Part shown: positions 27,016 to 36,509 of the stretch, in pieces
Layout: the number at the start of each line of letters is the position of its first letter
How positions within the stretch are numbered: position 1 is the first letter of the stretch
Assembly: GCF_000472865.1 (NCBI RefSeq)
Contig: NZ_AXAP01000062.1
Span: 1-51,157, forward strand
Reading direction: 5' to 3'
DNA from: Bradyrhizobium elkanii WSM2783
GTDB taxonomy: Bacteria > Pseudomonadota > Alphaproteobacteria > Rhizobiales > Xanthobacteraceae
DNA length: 51,157 bases
Translations under genes and position numbers: made by a program
Notes under the pieces: generated by a model
Database searches by the model: none
The model's input: the letters and a program-made list of their open reading frames with translations, nothing else
What the model was told of the DNA's origin: nothing

Positions 27016-27857
27016 TCACCGCCGGGAAAATCCCTTCGTCAACAGGGTCGGCACCCCAAACCCGTCATACCGAAGCCGCCCCTTCGGCTTCAACCACAAC
27101 CCGCGCCACATGGTGGCGGTCATTTCCAGCCACTCCGGTTCTGCGAAAGGCGTGCCGCCTGCCTTGGGATGGAAGAGAACGCGGTGCCATTGCGGCTTCG
27201 GGGTGGTCCAGTGCTCAAGCCACACCAGGGTTTCGGGGCCGATATCGAAACGCGCCCAGACCTGGGCCGCTATCGTTTCCACTGCATTGGTGATGCTCAT
27301 GCCGGGATTGCCCGGCGCTGGCGCGCAGACCACGGCAGCCCGGCCATCGGGCAACAGGATCTGCTCGATGTAGCACACGCCGTCATGGGCCGCCCGATAG
27401 GCAAAGAGCTCCATCTGGTTTTCGACCTGCCATAGCGGAAACCGCCAGGCCTCGCGTTTGCGGGACTTGGCGCTAGCATCGCTTCCGATCGCCGCCGCGA
27501 CAGCCGCTGGATCGAGGCGCTCCCCGCCCAGAATCTCGCCCTTGGCCACCGCCTGATAGAGCCGCTTGCGGTACGCAAGCACTTCTCCCGAGGTAAGGCC
27601 CTTCGCCAAGCGTGTGGGCGGTCGTATTCATCGTGGTGGTCGAGACAGAGGAAAACGAGATTGACAGGCCGGTTGTCGGAGGGATCCTGATTGAGATGCG
27701 CGATCTGCCCCTTGCGTTCGTTGCGGTCGCCTCTAGGGCCGAAACAAAGGCAACAACGTCGAAGCGACTGCTTCAAGATTGCTGTCGCCGTTTTCTGCGA
27801 CAGAGGACGACGCGTCTTGGTTTGCAGCCGGCGGGGAGCAGATTTGCGGTGAGACAT
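27016..27857 (-). pseudogene. HNH endonuclease-like gene with one frameshift
   Basis: The first frame begins MSHRKSAPRRLQTKTRR and encodes a zinc-HNH core: RRCCLCFG, KGQIAHLNQDPSDN, then LVFLCLDHHDEYD, with Cys pairs and the IAHL...N...CxxHH layout of this family. Immediately after DEYDR the natural continuation (TRLAKGLTSGEVLAYRKRLY) is in another frame, near 27610, consistent with loss of one base. The tail to 27016 contains LVWLEHWTTPKPQWHRVL. An intact product would be about 280 residues. It is the first structural gene after the XRE regulator at 28020 on the same strand and may have been under its control. An earlier Met at 27875 is possible. Confidence 0.6.
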
Positions 27858-28019
27858 CGGGCAAATTATCGACATCCATGCGGATAGATGCAAGCCGAAT
27901 GGTCGGGGCAGCCTTTCCGCTGACGGGTCTGCAGGACCGGGCTCCAGACCCAAGCCTCCCTCGCCGCAAGCATCAGCGCACGGGCCCCTCGTGGATAGGG
28001 CGAGCGTCGCCGGCACCGA

Positions 28020-28259
28020 CTAGGAGTTAACGGCTCCCCCCGGCCTTCGTCGTCTCCGACGAAGAAGCTCCTCCGGGTCCACTCCTAAGGCCTCAGCTAT
28101 TCGCTCCAGCACCAACAGAGAGGGGTTCCTCTTCCCCGTTTCGACACCGCTCAGATACGTTTGATGGACCTGAGACCTGTCGGCGAGCTCCTCTTGGCTG
28201 AGTTTTCTTGCCCGACGCAATTCCTGAATGTTGAGGCCGACTCGATCCTGCAATCGCAT
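28020..28259 (-). CDS. Small XRE-family transcriptional regulator
   Basis: 79 residues, almost entirely a helix-turn-helix domain: NIQELRRARKLSQEELADRS, QVHQTYLSGVETGKRNPSL and LERIAEALGVDPEELL. The C-terminus is an Arg run. It resembles single-domain regulators of restriction (controller proteins) and mobile elements. It precedes, on the same strand, the HNH, protease, nuclease and STAND genes and is divergent from the gene at 28355. The 95-bp divergent spacer contains GACT-ATG-AGTC near 28300, a short inverted repeat that may be part of its operator. Confidence 0.8.
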   Translation of the reverse strand: MRLQDRVGLNIQELRRARKLSQEELADRSQVHQTYLSGVETGKRNPSLLVLERIAEALGVDPEELLRRRRRRPGGAVNS

Positions 28260-28354
28260 GCAGGGAAAGCAAAAGAAACCAGTCCTTTAGCCCATAGACT
28301 ATGAGTCATAAAATGTGCAATCATTGACCTTGGGGGAATAGAGAAAGCTATGTA

Positions 28355-28741
28355 GTGGAGCCGCACTTGAGGCCCTTCGTCGAATATGGCGGTGTTACCT
28401 CGAAGCTCGGGTACCGCGACGCGTCATCGGGACAGGTAATTACTTTAGTCGAGATCCCATCCGAAGCGGTCGAACGAGCGATTTTCGCCAGTGTTTCGGT
28501 AGAGATCGCTTTGTCGAGTGACGGGGAGATTGCTTCGAGCGCAACTGGCACACTGTCAGGGTGCTCTCTTGCGAAGAACACAACGTCGATCGACCGGCTG
28601 GTAGAAGCGTTCTTAAGCAGCGATAACCTGCACATGGAAGAGGTCACCGAACAGGATCTTCAAGCCCTCCTAGCGCGGCTCCAAAAGTCCGTCGACGCAG
28701 TACGACGTTCGATCGCCCTCCTCCAGCACGCAACATTGTAG
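28355..28741 (+). CDS. Hypothetical small protein
   Basis: 128 residues from a GTG at 28355. The N-terminal half is beta-rich (VEYGGVTSKLGYRD, VITLVEIPSEAV), the C-terminal half is helical (VTEQDLQALLARLQKSVDAV). No family recognised, no membrane segment. It is divergent from the XRE gene and converges on DUF2274, ending 8 bases before it. The start is uncertain because no strong ribosome binding site is seen at the right distance. Confidence 0.5.
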   Translation: MEPHLRPFVEYGGVTSKLGYRDASSGQVITLVEIPSEAVERAIFASVSVEIALSSDGEIASSATGTLSGCSLAKNTTSIDRLVEAFLSSDNLHMEEVTEQDLQALLARLQKSVDAVRRSIALLQHATL

Positions 28742-28748
28742 AGCTTTG

Positions 28749-28982
28749 TCAGGATGAAGCAGCCGTCGGGCCAACCGCTGCGACCTTTCTGGACTTTCGA
28801 AAATCTGCATCGCCCTCGAGAAACGCCTCAAGCATGAACGGTATCAGCTCTGCTACTTCTTCCTTGCTGCCGTAGGTCTCTGCATAAAAAACAGCGTACT
28901 CACGAAGCCGCTGCGCCAGGGAAGGCGTGAGCACAATTGTCATCTTGACCGGCGTCCGATCGGGCAACTTCGCAAGCTTCAT
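28749..28982 (-). CDS. DUF2274 protein of the Trb conjugation cluster
   Basis: 77 residues; KLPDRTPVKMTIVLTPSLAQ and RLREYAVFYAETYG are typical of DUF2274, which is found immediately downstream of trbI in Tn4371-type and related integrative elements. It looks like a small ribbon-helix-helix-like protein, but a DNA-binding role is unproven. It is the last gene of the minus-strand transfer operon, 3 bases after trbI. Confidence 0.8.
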   Translation of the reverse strand: MKLAKLPDRTPVKMTIVLTPSLAQRLREYAVFYAETYGSKEEVAELIPFMLEAFLEGDADFRKSRKVAAVGPTAASS

Positions 28983-28985
28983 CCC

Positions 28986-30260
28986 TCACCTGCCTTGCGC
29001 CGCGGTCTGAACGTCTTGATATGGCTTCAGCACCAGATCCTTCGAAACAATCACCCGCAGCGGCCATCCGGGCCGCACCGTAATCGTCGGCTGCACGTCG
29101 AGTTCGCGCTCCACAAGGCGCTGTCCCGCACGATTCGTTGTTTGCTGCGTGCTTTCCCGCAGAGCTTTTACGAGGTCGCTCTCGTCGTTTCCGATCGATA
29201 GCTGAGTCCCCACCCCGATCAAGGTCGCCAGGGCCACACCCTTGAGCAACTGCCAGGTATGGAAGTCCACCTGGTCCTCGAGCCCGGCATAGCCCGCAAC
29301 GTCTGTGGCCGGAAGGTTCTCGATCACGATTGAGTTGCCATTCGGGAGGATAAGCCGGCTCCAGACGACCAGCGCCCGCTTCTGGCCAAAGGCGACGACA
29401 CTATCGTACTTGCCCACGATCCTTGTCCCCTGGGGGATCAGGAGATGCTCGCCGGTTACCGTGTCGTAGACGTTCTCGGTGACCTGGCCGATGGTGGTCC
29501 CAGGCAGATCCGAATTCAGGCCCGTGACGAGGCTCGCCGGGATGATCGATCCCGCCATTACCGCATAGGTGGATGGCGCCGGTTTGAGCGCATGGGAATT
29601 GGTGGTTTCCGTGTCGGCTTTCGCGCCCACAAACGCAAGCTTTCGCGCTTGCGACGAGGGAATGATCTCGCTGGATCGGTCGATCATCGCCTGCGCCGTC
29701 TTTGCGAGTTCCGCAGCAGAGGGGTCTGTATCAGGCGTTGAAGGCCGGAATGCGGATGGAGCAGCAGCCGGCGTTTCGGTGGTGCTTGCCTGCTTGCGCT
29801 TGTCCTGCTTCTCCGACAGCCGAAAGAACAAGCCCGACTCCTTTGCCTGCTGAGCGATCCGCGTCTGTCGGATACGCTCAGCCCGTTCGGCGTCTTCCTC
29901 CGGATTGTTCCGGAAGCTCGTGTCCGCTGCCGTGCCGGCCTTCTTCTCGTTTACGGCAAAGGCCCTGCCAATGTCCCCAGGCGACGGCGGTCCAAGCCGC
30001 GGCGTCGATGGCGGCAACTCCTCATAGGACTTTGGCAGCTTGCTCAGCCCCTCGGCGGTCTGCTTGCGGTCGGTATTGTAAAGCTCCGTCCGCTCCGACT
30101 GCTTGAAGGAGTGCGGTCGGAACGCAATGAGTATCGCTCCGCCAACAAACAGCGCCGCAACAGCGCAGCCGATCATGAGAGCGCGCCTGTTGAGACGCCG
30201 CACGGGCCGTGGCCGCGCCCGCAGCTCCAGTGGCTCGGGACCCGGATCCAAGCTCGTCAT
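28986..30260 (-). CDS. trbI: TrbI/VirB10 conjugal transfer protein
   Basis: 424 residues. A short cytoplasmic N-terminus is followed by one membrane helix (RALMIGCAVAALFVGGAILI, ~26-45), a proline-rich periplasmic linker and the C-terminal VirB10/TrbI beta-barrel domain (GSIIPASLVTGLNSDLPG, LIPQGTRIVGKYDSVV, VVWSRLILPNGNSI). VirB10 spans both membranes and links the energy centre to the outer-membrane pore in the type IV secretion channel. Its start overlaps the trbG stop (ATGA). Confidence 0.95.
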   Translation of the reverse strand: MTSLDPGPEPLELRARPRPVRRLNRRALMIGCAVAALFVGGAILIAFRPHSFKQSERTELYNTDRKQTAEGLSKLPKSYEELPPSTPRLGPPSPGDIGRAFAVNEKKAGTAADTSFRNNPEEDAERAERIRQTRIAQQAKESGLFFRLSEKQDKRKQASTTETPAAAPSAFRPSTPDTDPSAAELAKTAQAMIDRSSEIIPSSQARKLAFVGAKADTETTNSHALKPAPSTYAVMAGSIIPASLVTGLNSDLPGTTIGQVTENVYDTVTGEHLLIPQGTRIVGKYDSVVAFGQKRALVVWSRLILPNGNSIVIENLPATDVAGYAGLEDQVDFHTWQLLKGVALATLIGVGTQLSIGNDESDLVKALRESTQQTTNRAGQRLVERELDVQPTITVRPGWPLRVIVSKDLVLKPYQDVQTAAQGR

Positions 30261-31282
30261 GAAGCGCTCCCAGTGCTGAAGATCTGAGACACCGGGCGCG
30301 CGTCGATGCGGATGATCCGGACGACGCGCTGCGGATCTTCGCCAAGACGAAGCTCAGCGGCGCCGAACATTCGATCGACAATGTAGTAGGAACCGCGGAC
30401 CCGGTAGTTGACGAGGTTCGGCCGGCCATCGGCGCCGGCGACGAACAAAGGCGGCGCTTCGCCTTGCGACAGGCCGGACGGCATCTGGATATAGACCTTG
30501 CGGCCGTCGTCGAACGCGCGCACCGGCCTCCATGGCGGATCGTCGCCTTCAATGCGATAGCGGAAATTCAAACTGTCGAGCCGCACGCCGCGATCGGCGA
30601 TCCGCTCCTCGCCTTCCTGGGCAGCGACGTTCTGCTTGTGGAGCGCGACAAGCGTATCCGTCGGATACGTCCATGAGATGGACGCCATGTAGGTCTGCTT
30701 GGTCGAGACGAGCTCGAGGTGATAGGCGCGCCGATCGGTAAGCACCACAAGGTTCGTCTGAATATCCGGCAGCGTCGGCTTGACCAGGATGTGCACGCGC
30801 CGCGAACTCCCCTGACCGCTCGACGTATCGCCGACGACCCAGCGAACCGTATCCCCGGTGGAGACGTCGATCAGTTCCTCACCCGGTTGAAGCGCGATCG
30901 TCGAAACCTTCTCCGGACTGGCATAGAGCCGATAGAGCGCGCCCTCCGTCCAGGGATACACTTGAATGGCGTTGATATACCCGGCGCGCGTGGGTTCCAT
31001 CCGCGCCGCCTTGTTCGCCTTCGCGATCGCCTGCTCCGGCGGCAGTTTTTCTTCCTTGGCACCCTTCGTCGGAAGCGGCTTCAATTGGCCCGGCAACGGT
31101 AGGACCTTGGGCGTTTCGACGACTTGCACCGGCGCCGGCGGATCGCTCTCTGGAAGCGCCTTCTCAAATGTCATCTCATCATAGGGCGCTTCGAGATTGA
31201 GCTTGGTGGCACATCCGGCAAGCCCAATCGACAAGGCAAGGACGCTGGCCGACGCGAGCTTGGTGAGGGCTTTGGAATTCAT
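30257..31282 (-). CDS. trbG: TrbG/VirB9 conjugal transfer protein (lipoprotein signal)
   Basis: 341 residues. The N-terminus has a lipoprotein signal with lipobox LAGC near residue 23. The remainder is the VirB9/CagX fold: PWTEGALYRLYASPEKVSTI, VGDTSSGQGSSRRVHILVKP, and the C-terminal KVYIQMPSGLSQGEAPPLFV. VirB9 with VirB7 and VirB10 builds the outer-membrane core complex; since no separate VirB7 is seen, the lipid anchor may replace it. Starts and ends in 4-base overlaps with trbF and trbI. Confidence 0.93.
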   Translation of the reverse strand: MNSKALTKLASASVLALSIGLAGCATKLNLEAPYDEMTFEKALPESDPPAPVQVVETPKVLPLPGQLKPLPTKGAKEEKLPPEQAIAKANKAARMEPTRAGYINAIQVYPWTEGALYRLYASPEKVSTIALQPGEELIDVSTGDTVRWVVGDTSSGQGSSRRVHILVKPTLPDIQTNLVVLTDRRAYHLELVSTKQTYMASISWTYPTDTLVALHKQNVAAQEGEERIADRGVRLDSLNFRYRIEGDDPPWRPVRAFDDGRKVYIQMPSGLSQGEAPPLFVAGADGRPNLVNYRVRGSYYIVDRMFGAAELRLGEDPQRVVRIIRIDARPVSQIFSTGSAS

Positions 31283-31983
31283 TTGGCGTCTCCGATGAGG
31301 TCGCGCGACCAGTTGAGGGAATGGACGTAGAGCCCGAGGGGGTTCTTCCGCAGCGTTTCGGCGTCTGCGGGCGGCTTGAGAACGGTGGTGACGAGACCTG
31401 TGAAGCGCTCGGTCTTCGCGACCGCGCCATTCTCGTAGGTGTTTTCTTTCCAGCGGATCTCGAAGCTGTCGCCGGACGCACGCACCACGGACGTGACCTC
31501 AGTGGTCACCGTCTTGGAGCCGATCTTCGTGAACGGATCGGCTTCGCGCGCGTAGTCGTTCAAGGCTTGCGCGCCCCGGTCGGTGACGAAGTCATAGGCA
31601 TGCAGCCAGTTCGCCCGGACGATGACAGGATCTATCGACAGCGAGCGGACGTTCTCGATGAACCGCGCAAGGAAATGCGCGATCTGCGCGTCGGACGGCT
31701 GGTAGGCCTCGAGCGCCGGCCCGACTGCTCGGACTTCACCGAGCCGATCGACCTCGACCACGTAGGGAACGACACCCGAGCGAGCGATCTGGGTAAAGAT
31801 CGTCAATCCGAGGACGCTGGACAGACCGATTGCTGCCAGCGCTGCCAGCCGCCAGTTGCTGGCCTGAACACGGGCCGATCCGAGCCGCTCGTCCCAGACC
31901 TGGGCTGCCTTCTGGTAGGGCGTGACCGGCTCTGGCGTCTCGCCATAGCGGACGGACACACGTTGAAAGGGGTGACCAGCCAT
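31279..31983 (-). CDS. trbF: TrbF/VirB8 conjugal transfer protein
   Basis: 234 residues. A cytoplasmic N-terminus (PFQRVSVRYGETPEPVTPYQ) precedes one membrane helix (LAALAAIGLSSVLGLTIFTQ, ~46-66) and the periplasmic VirB8 domain (VPYVVEVDRLGEVRAVG, ARFIENVRSLSIDPVI). VirB8 is an inner-membrane assembly factor of the secretion channel. It is coupled to trbG by ATGA. Confidence 0.93.
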   Translation of the reverse strand: MAGHPFQRVSVRYGETPEPVTPYQKAAQVWDERLGSARVQASNWRLAALAAIGLSSVLGLTIFTQIARSGVVPYVVEVDRLGEVRAVGPALEAYQPSDAQIAHFLARFIENVRSLSIDPVIVRANWLHAYDFVTDRGAQALNDYAREADPFTKIGSKTVTTEVTSVVRASGDSFEIRWKENTYENGAVAKTERFTGLVTTVLKPPADAETLRKNPLGLYVHSLNWSRDLIGDAK

Positions 31984-31986
31984 GTC

Positions 31987-33150
31987 CTACTCCTCCCCCA
32001 GCTTCGGGCCTGACGAATGCCCACCTTTGTCTCCCTCTTTCAGGGTGTGGGCTGCGAGTTGGGCCGCTTCCCTAGCGTGTCCGCGTCCTGACGGACCCGC
32101 CGCACGCCCGGCACCTGACGCAGGTGCTCCGCTCGCTGCGCCGGCCGTGCCCGCGCTCGCTAGCTGATCCACAGTTGAGGCCCGAGCTGATGCGCCGGCG
32201 GCAGAAGACGCGCCGCTAAGCGATGCTGCGGAGCGAACCGCAGTCATTGAACCGCCTGCGGCAAGGCGTAAGCCTCCCGCAGCCGCCGCTCCGCCGCCGA
32301 TCACGACAGCCGCCGCACCCGCCACCGTTCCGGCTGCGGCACCGGCGCCGAGCTGGGGCGCACCCGAGACCAATCCGGCCGCGATTCCTGGGCCGAAGAT
32401 GCCAAGGCCAAACAGCGAAAGGGCCGCCAGCAACAAGCTCATGGCCGAGACGATATCGACCGGCCGGGTCAGCGTGCTTGCAAGCTGCCCGAAGATGGTC
32501 GAACCGATGCCGATGATGATCGCAAGAACCATCACCTTCACTCCCGAGGCGACCACATTGCCGAGCGTCTTTTCCGCGAGGAATGCGGTCTTACCCCACA
32601 GGGCGAACGGCACGAGGATGAAGCTTGCAAGCGTCGTCAGTTTGAACTCGATCAGCGTGACAAAGAGCTGCACCGAAAGGATGAAGAACGCGAGCACGAT
32701 CAGGATCCAGCAGGACAGCAGGATCAGGATCGTCGGCAGGTTGGTCAGCACGTCGAAGCCCGAGAATTGGCCGGTCTCCTCCAGAAGCGGATGGGCGGCC
32801 GTGAACCCGGCGGAAGCGACAAAGCCTGGCCGCGCCAGGTCGGCCGCGCTCAAGCTCCCGCCGGACGCCTTCAGACCGATGCTGGAGGATGATGCGAACA
32901 CAATATCGGCAAGGCTCTTGAAGTTGCCGATAATGAACGCGAAAGCACCGACATAAAGCACCTTCTTGGCGAGTGTGACCATGATGTGGTCGTCCGCCCG
33001 TATGCTCCAGGCAAGCCCCGCCAGCGTCAGGTCGATGCCGATCAACGTTGAGCTCAAGAATGAGACGTCGCCGGACAGAAGACCAAATCCGGAGTCGATG
33101 TAGCGCGAGAAGGTGTCCGTGAACCGGTCAATGACGGAGAGATCAGCCAT
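31987..33150 (-). CDS. trbL: TrbL/VirB6 inner-membrane channel protein
   Basis: 387 residues with about six hydrophobic helices in residues 30-260 (for example VLYVGAFAFIIGNF and ILILLSCWILIVLAFFILSV), then a long Ala/Gly/Ser-rich tail typical of TrbL. It forms part of the inner-membrane channel for DNA passage. It lies 11 bases after trbJ; the small entry-exclusion lipoprotein gene trbK, usually found between them, is absent. Confidence 0.93.
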   Translation of the reverse strand: MADLSVIDRFTDTFSRYIDSGFGLLSGDVSFLSSTLIGIDLTLAGLAWSIRADDHIMVTLAKKVLYVGAFAFIIGNFKSLADIVFASSSSIGLKASGGSLSAADLARPGFVASAGFTAAHPLLEETGQFSGFDVLTNLPTILILLSCWILIVLAFFILSVQLFVTLIEFKLTTLASFILVPFALWGKTAFLAEKTLGNVVASGVKVMVLAIIIGIGSTIFGQLASTLTRPVDIVSAMSLLLAALSLFGLGIFGPGIAAGLVSGAPQLGAGAAAGTVAGAAAVVIGGGAAAAGGLRLAAGGSMTAVRSAASLSGASSAAGASARASTVDQLASAGTAGAASGAPASGAGRAAGPSGRGHAREAAQLAAHTLKEGDKGGHSSGPKLGEE

Positions 33151-33161
33151 GGCGCCCTCAC

Positions 33162-33914
33162 CTACTTGCCGGCGGTGTAGGCATGGCCATCGCCGATGAA
33201 GCGATTGAAACGCTCCTTCGCGGCGGCGGACGATGCCTGCTGTTCGGCTGCACGCAACGTGTCCCCACGCGCTTGTGTCGCCATGAGAGCCTGGGTCTGC
33301 AACGATTGCTTGATCTGCAGCGCGAGCAGTTCGTTGCCAGACTGTTGGGCCTGTAGCGAGCCGACCGCAGCGGACGAATTTGCCATCAGCGTTCGAAGAG
33401 TCTCGCCGTCCTGGTCCAACGTGCCAACGATGGCCGACTGAAGCGTGAGCGACTGCTTCAGTCCATCGTAGCTGTTGTCCCAGCGCGAGGTGGCGTCCTG
33501 AACCATCTTGTCGGACGAAACGGCTGCCGCATATTGGCGAGGGTACAGCCGCTCGAAATCCTGTTGGGTTCTCTGCACATCGAAGGAGATGTTCTTGGCC
33601 TGACCAATCAGGGTGTTCATCTGATTGATCGTCGACGTGAGCTGGCCGACGACGCTCGTCGGGAGGGCGGCGAGATTCTTTGTCTGATTGCGCAGCGATT
33701 GCGCCTGGTTCTCGAGGCTCCTGATCTGATTGTTGATCTGATCAAGCGCTCGTGCGGCAGTCAGGAGATTCTGACTGTAATTGGTCGGATCGAATACAAT
33801 ATCAAACGCGCCAAGCCGTCGCGAACCATTCACGGCGATGACGATCGATAGCATCGTTGTCATGATAACTCTTGAAGTTGTACCCAAGAACGTGCGGCCG
33901 ACACTTTCGAGCAT
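33162..33914 (-). CDS. trbJ: TrbJ/VirB5 pilus-associated protein
   Basis: 250 residues with an N-terminal signal-like helix (IMTTMLSIVIAV) and a coiled-coil-rich periplasmic body (LDQINNQIRSLENQAQSLRN, FERLYPRQYAAA). TrbJ-type proteins act as minor pilins or in pilus assembly. It follows trbE by 27 bases in the same operon. Confidence 0.9.
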   Translation of the reverse strand: MLESVGRTFLGTTSRVIMTTMLSIVIAVNGSRRLGAFDIVFDPTNYSQNLLTAARALDQINNQIRSLENQAQSLRNQTKNLAALPTSVVGQLTSTINQMNTLIGQAKNISFDVQRTQQDFERLYPRQYAAAVSSDKMVQDATSRWDNSYDGLKQSLTLQSAIVGTLDQDGETLRTLMANSSAAVGSLQAQQSGNELLALQIKQSLQTQALMATQARGDTLRAAEQQASSAAAKERFNRFIGDGHAYTAGK

Positions 33915-33941
33915 GGAAGACTCCGGGAATTGAGATTGAGG

Positions 33942-36509
33942 TCAGGCCTTCTGGGCCTGTTCGAAGGTGCTGATCAGGTTCGCGGCCCAGTGCAGGCCTC
34001 GCTCGTCGAGAAAGCGCTTGGCAAAGTGATGGGGGCCCGAGCGGGACAAGACCGCATCGACGGTCCGTTGATCCTCAGGCGAGGACGCCGCGACGAGCGC
34101 GAGTGCCACCGGGCCGAGGCCGAGCTCAAACAAGCGGTTTCCGGCGCGGGACTGCAAATAGTAGTCGCGCTTCGGGAAAGCTTCCGCGATCAGGCGAATT
34201 TGCGTGTCATTCAGGCCGAACCGGCGATAGGTCTCGGTCTGGGTCGGCTCCAGCGCTCTGGGGTTCGGAAGGAAGATGCGGCTTGGGCAGGATTCGATGA
34301 TCGCAGGGGCAATCTGGCTGTCGGCGATATCGGCCAGTGACTGGGTCGCGAAAATGACAGAGACGTTCTTCTTGCGCAGCGTCTTCAGCCATTCGCGAAT
34401 GCGGCTCGCGAACAGCGGATCGTCCAGGAACACCCAGGCCTCATCGAGCACCAGCAGCGTGGGCCGGCCGTCGAAGCGGTCCTCAAGGCCGTGGAACAGA
34501 TAGGTCAGGACCGGCGCCACCAGCCCTGGCAACGCCATGAGTTCCTCCATCTCGAAGGTGAGCACGTCGGCACCGGAAAGACGGTCGGCGTCTGCGTCCA
34601 GGAAGCGGCCGTAGGGTCCTTCCAGCGTGTAGGGCTGCAGTGCCTGCCGCAGCGCGTCGCGGGCCAGCAGCGCGACGAGGCCGGTCATTGTCCGCTGCGA
34701 CACGGGCGCAGACCCGAGACTTCTTAGCGCCGACCAGAGCGTCTCCTTGACGTCGGGGGTCACGGTCACGCGCTCGTGGGCGAGCACGCCACAAAGCCAG
34801 TCGAGTGCCCAGACTTTCGCTCCTTCTTCCGCGACATCCTTGAGCGGCTGAAAGGCAATGCCCCCTTTGGCGCCTAGCTCGTACCAGGACCCGGACAATG
34901 CGAGCGTGGTAACCCGTGCCGATCGGCCTTTGTCAAACGTGATCAACTGCGCATTCGGATATCGACGGAACTGCAGCGCGAGCATCGAAAGCAGCACCGA
35001 CTTGCCGGCTCCCGTAGGACCGACAATGATGGTGTGCCCGACATCGCCGGCGTGGAGCGACAACCGGAACGGGGTTGCCCCCTTGGTCTTGGCGATCAGA
35101 AGCGGCGGTCCATCAAGGTGCTCGCATCGCTCCGGTCCGGCCCATACTGCCGACAAAGGGCACATATGGGCGAGATTCAGGGTGTGAACGATCGGCTGGC
35201 GGATGTTGGCATAGGCTTGGCCGGGCAGACCGCCGAGCCAGGCTTCCACGGCGTTGACGCTTTCGCGGATGACCGTGAAGCCCCGGCTATTGATCACCCG
35301 CTCGACCGCGCGGATCTTTTCGTCAGCCTGATGAGAGTCCTCGTCGCTTACGGTAACGGTCGTGGTGATATAGCCGAAGGCAACCAGATCGTCGCCGAGC
35401 TCGGAGAGCGCCGCGTCGGCATCAATTGCCTTGTTGCTGGCATCGGTATCGAGCAGCGCCGCCTGCTCGTTGAACATGACTTCCTTGAGGATCGCTCCGA
35501 GCGACTTCCGCTTGGCAAACCACTGCCGCCGGTAGCGCGACAGAGTTGCGTTTGCCTGCGTACGGTCCAGCGGAATGAACCGGGTCGCCCAGCGATAGGC
35601 AACGCCGAGCCGATTCAGTTCATCGAGCAAGCCTGGAAATGTGACGTGCGGAAACCCAAGCACGGTCAACGCGCGCAGATGGCTCCGCCCGATCGCCGGC
35701 GACAATCCCCCAGTCAGGGGCTCATCGCTCAGGAAACAATCGAGATAGGCCGGGATCTTGGGAACGCCGACCGGATGGCGCTTGGTCGAGATGCAGCTAT
35801 GAAGATAAGTGAGCGCCTCGGCATCGCTGAGAGGCCAGATCTCGGGCAAGACTGACGAGAGCAGATCGATCGCCCGATCGGTTTCCTGGATGAACCTCTG
35901 GAGATGATCGCGATAGCCCTTCTCGTCGCTGGCAAACCGCTGTTGCTCATCAATCTCACCGTCGGTGTCCCCTTGCAGGGAGGTTTTTGCCGATGGAACG
36001 CGCCGAATGAGTCGTCCTTTTCGCTCCGCACGATTCCTTGCCTTGGGGCGCTCCAGAAACAGACCTTCGAGGCGCGAGACCGTTTCGGCCGGCGGCAAAT
36101 ACATCAACGTCAGATGCAGCACACTTTCGAAGTGCTGCCCGCCGGGGCGTGACGGATCCTCCCACGCCACCCCGGCGGGACCTTCGAAGCCGGCCCGTCG
36201 CTCCTCATCCACCAGCCACGACACCGGATCTGGAAATTCCGACCGCGGATATTCGCCAGTTGGGATGCGCGTGGCATCAAAGAAGAGCGCCCAACCTGAG
36301 CCAAAGCGCTTCAGAACGTTGTTAACGCGAGATACGACGCTCATCAGCTCGGCCTCGGTCGCACTGTCAAGGTCCGGCCCGCGGTAGCGTATCGTCCGTT
36401 GGAAGCTGCCGTCCTTGTTGAGGATGACGCCTGGCGCGACCAGGCATGCCCAAGGCAGCCAATCAGCCAACCGATAGGCGTTTCCGCGGAATTCTCTCAA
36501 GTTCAGCAT
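33942..36509 (-). CDS. trbE: TrbE/VirB4 conjugation ATPase
   Basis: 855 residues. It starts MLNLREFRGNAYRLADWLPW, the conserved TrbE beginning, so the 40-codon upstream extension is dropped. It has the VirB4 P-loop GPTGAGKS at about 496-503 and a Walker B LLVLDEAWVFLDDP further on, then the IFATQSLADIADS motif. VirB4 ATPases energise assembly and substrate transfer at the inner membrane. Full length, with no frameshift. Its start overlaps the trbD end by a few bases. Confidence 0.95.
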   Translation of the reverse strand: MLNLREFRGNAYRLADWLPWACLVAPGVILNKDGSFQRTIRYRGPDLDSATEAELMSVVSRVNNVLKRFGSGWALFFDATRIPTGEYPRSEFPDPVSWLVDEERRAGFEGPAGVAWEDPSRPGGQHFESVLHLTLMYLPPAETVSRLEGLFLERPKARNRAERKGRLIRRVPSAKTSLQGDTDGEIDEQQRFASDEKGYRDHLQRFIQETDRAIDLLSSVLPEIWPLSDAEALTYLHSCISTKRHPVGVPKIPAYLDCFLSDEPLTGGLSPAIGRSHLRALTVLGFPHVTFPGLLDELNRLGVAYRWATRFIPLDRTQANATLSRYRRQWFAKRKSLGAILKEVMFNEQAALLDTDASNKAIDADAALSELGDDLVAFGYITTTVTVSDEDSHQADEKIRAVERVINSRGFTVIRESVNAVEAWLGGLPGQAYANIRQPIVHTLNLAHMCPLSAVWAGPERCEHLDGPPLLIAKTKGATPFRLSLHAGDVGHTIIVGPTGAGKSVLLSMLALQFRRYPNAQLITFDKGRSARVTTLALSGSWYELGAKGGIAFQPLKDVAEEGAKVWALDWLCGVLAHERVTVTPDVKETLWSALRSLGSAPVSQRTMTGLVALLARDALRQALQPYTLEGPYGRFLDADADRLSGADVLTFEMEELMALPGLVAPVLTYLFHGLEDRFDGRPTLLVLDEAWVFLDDPLFASRIREWLKTLRKKNVSVIFATQSLADIADSQIAPAIIESCPSRIFLPNPRALEPTQTETYRRFGLNDTQIRLIAEAFPKRDYYLQSRAGNRLFELGLGPVALALVAASSPEDQRTVDAVLSRSGPHHFAKRFLDERGLHWAANLISTFEQAQKA

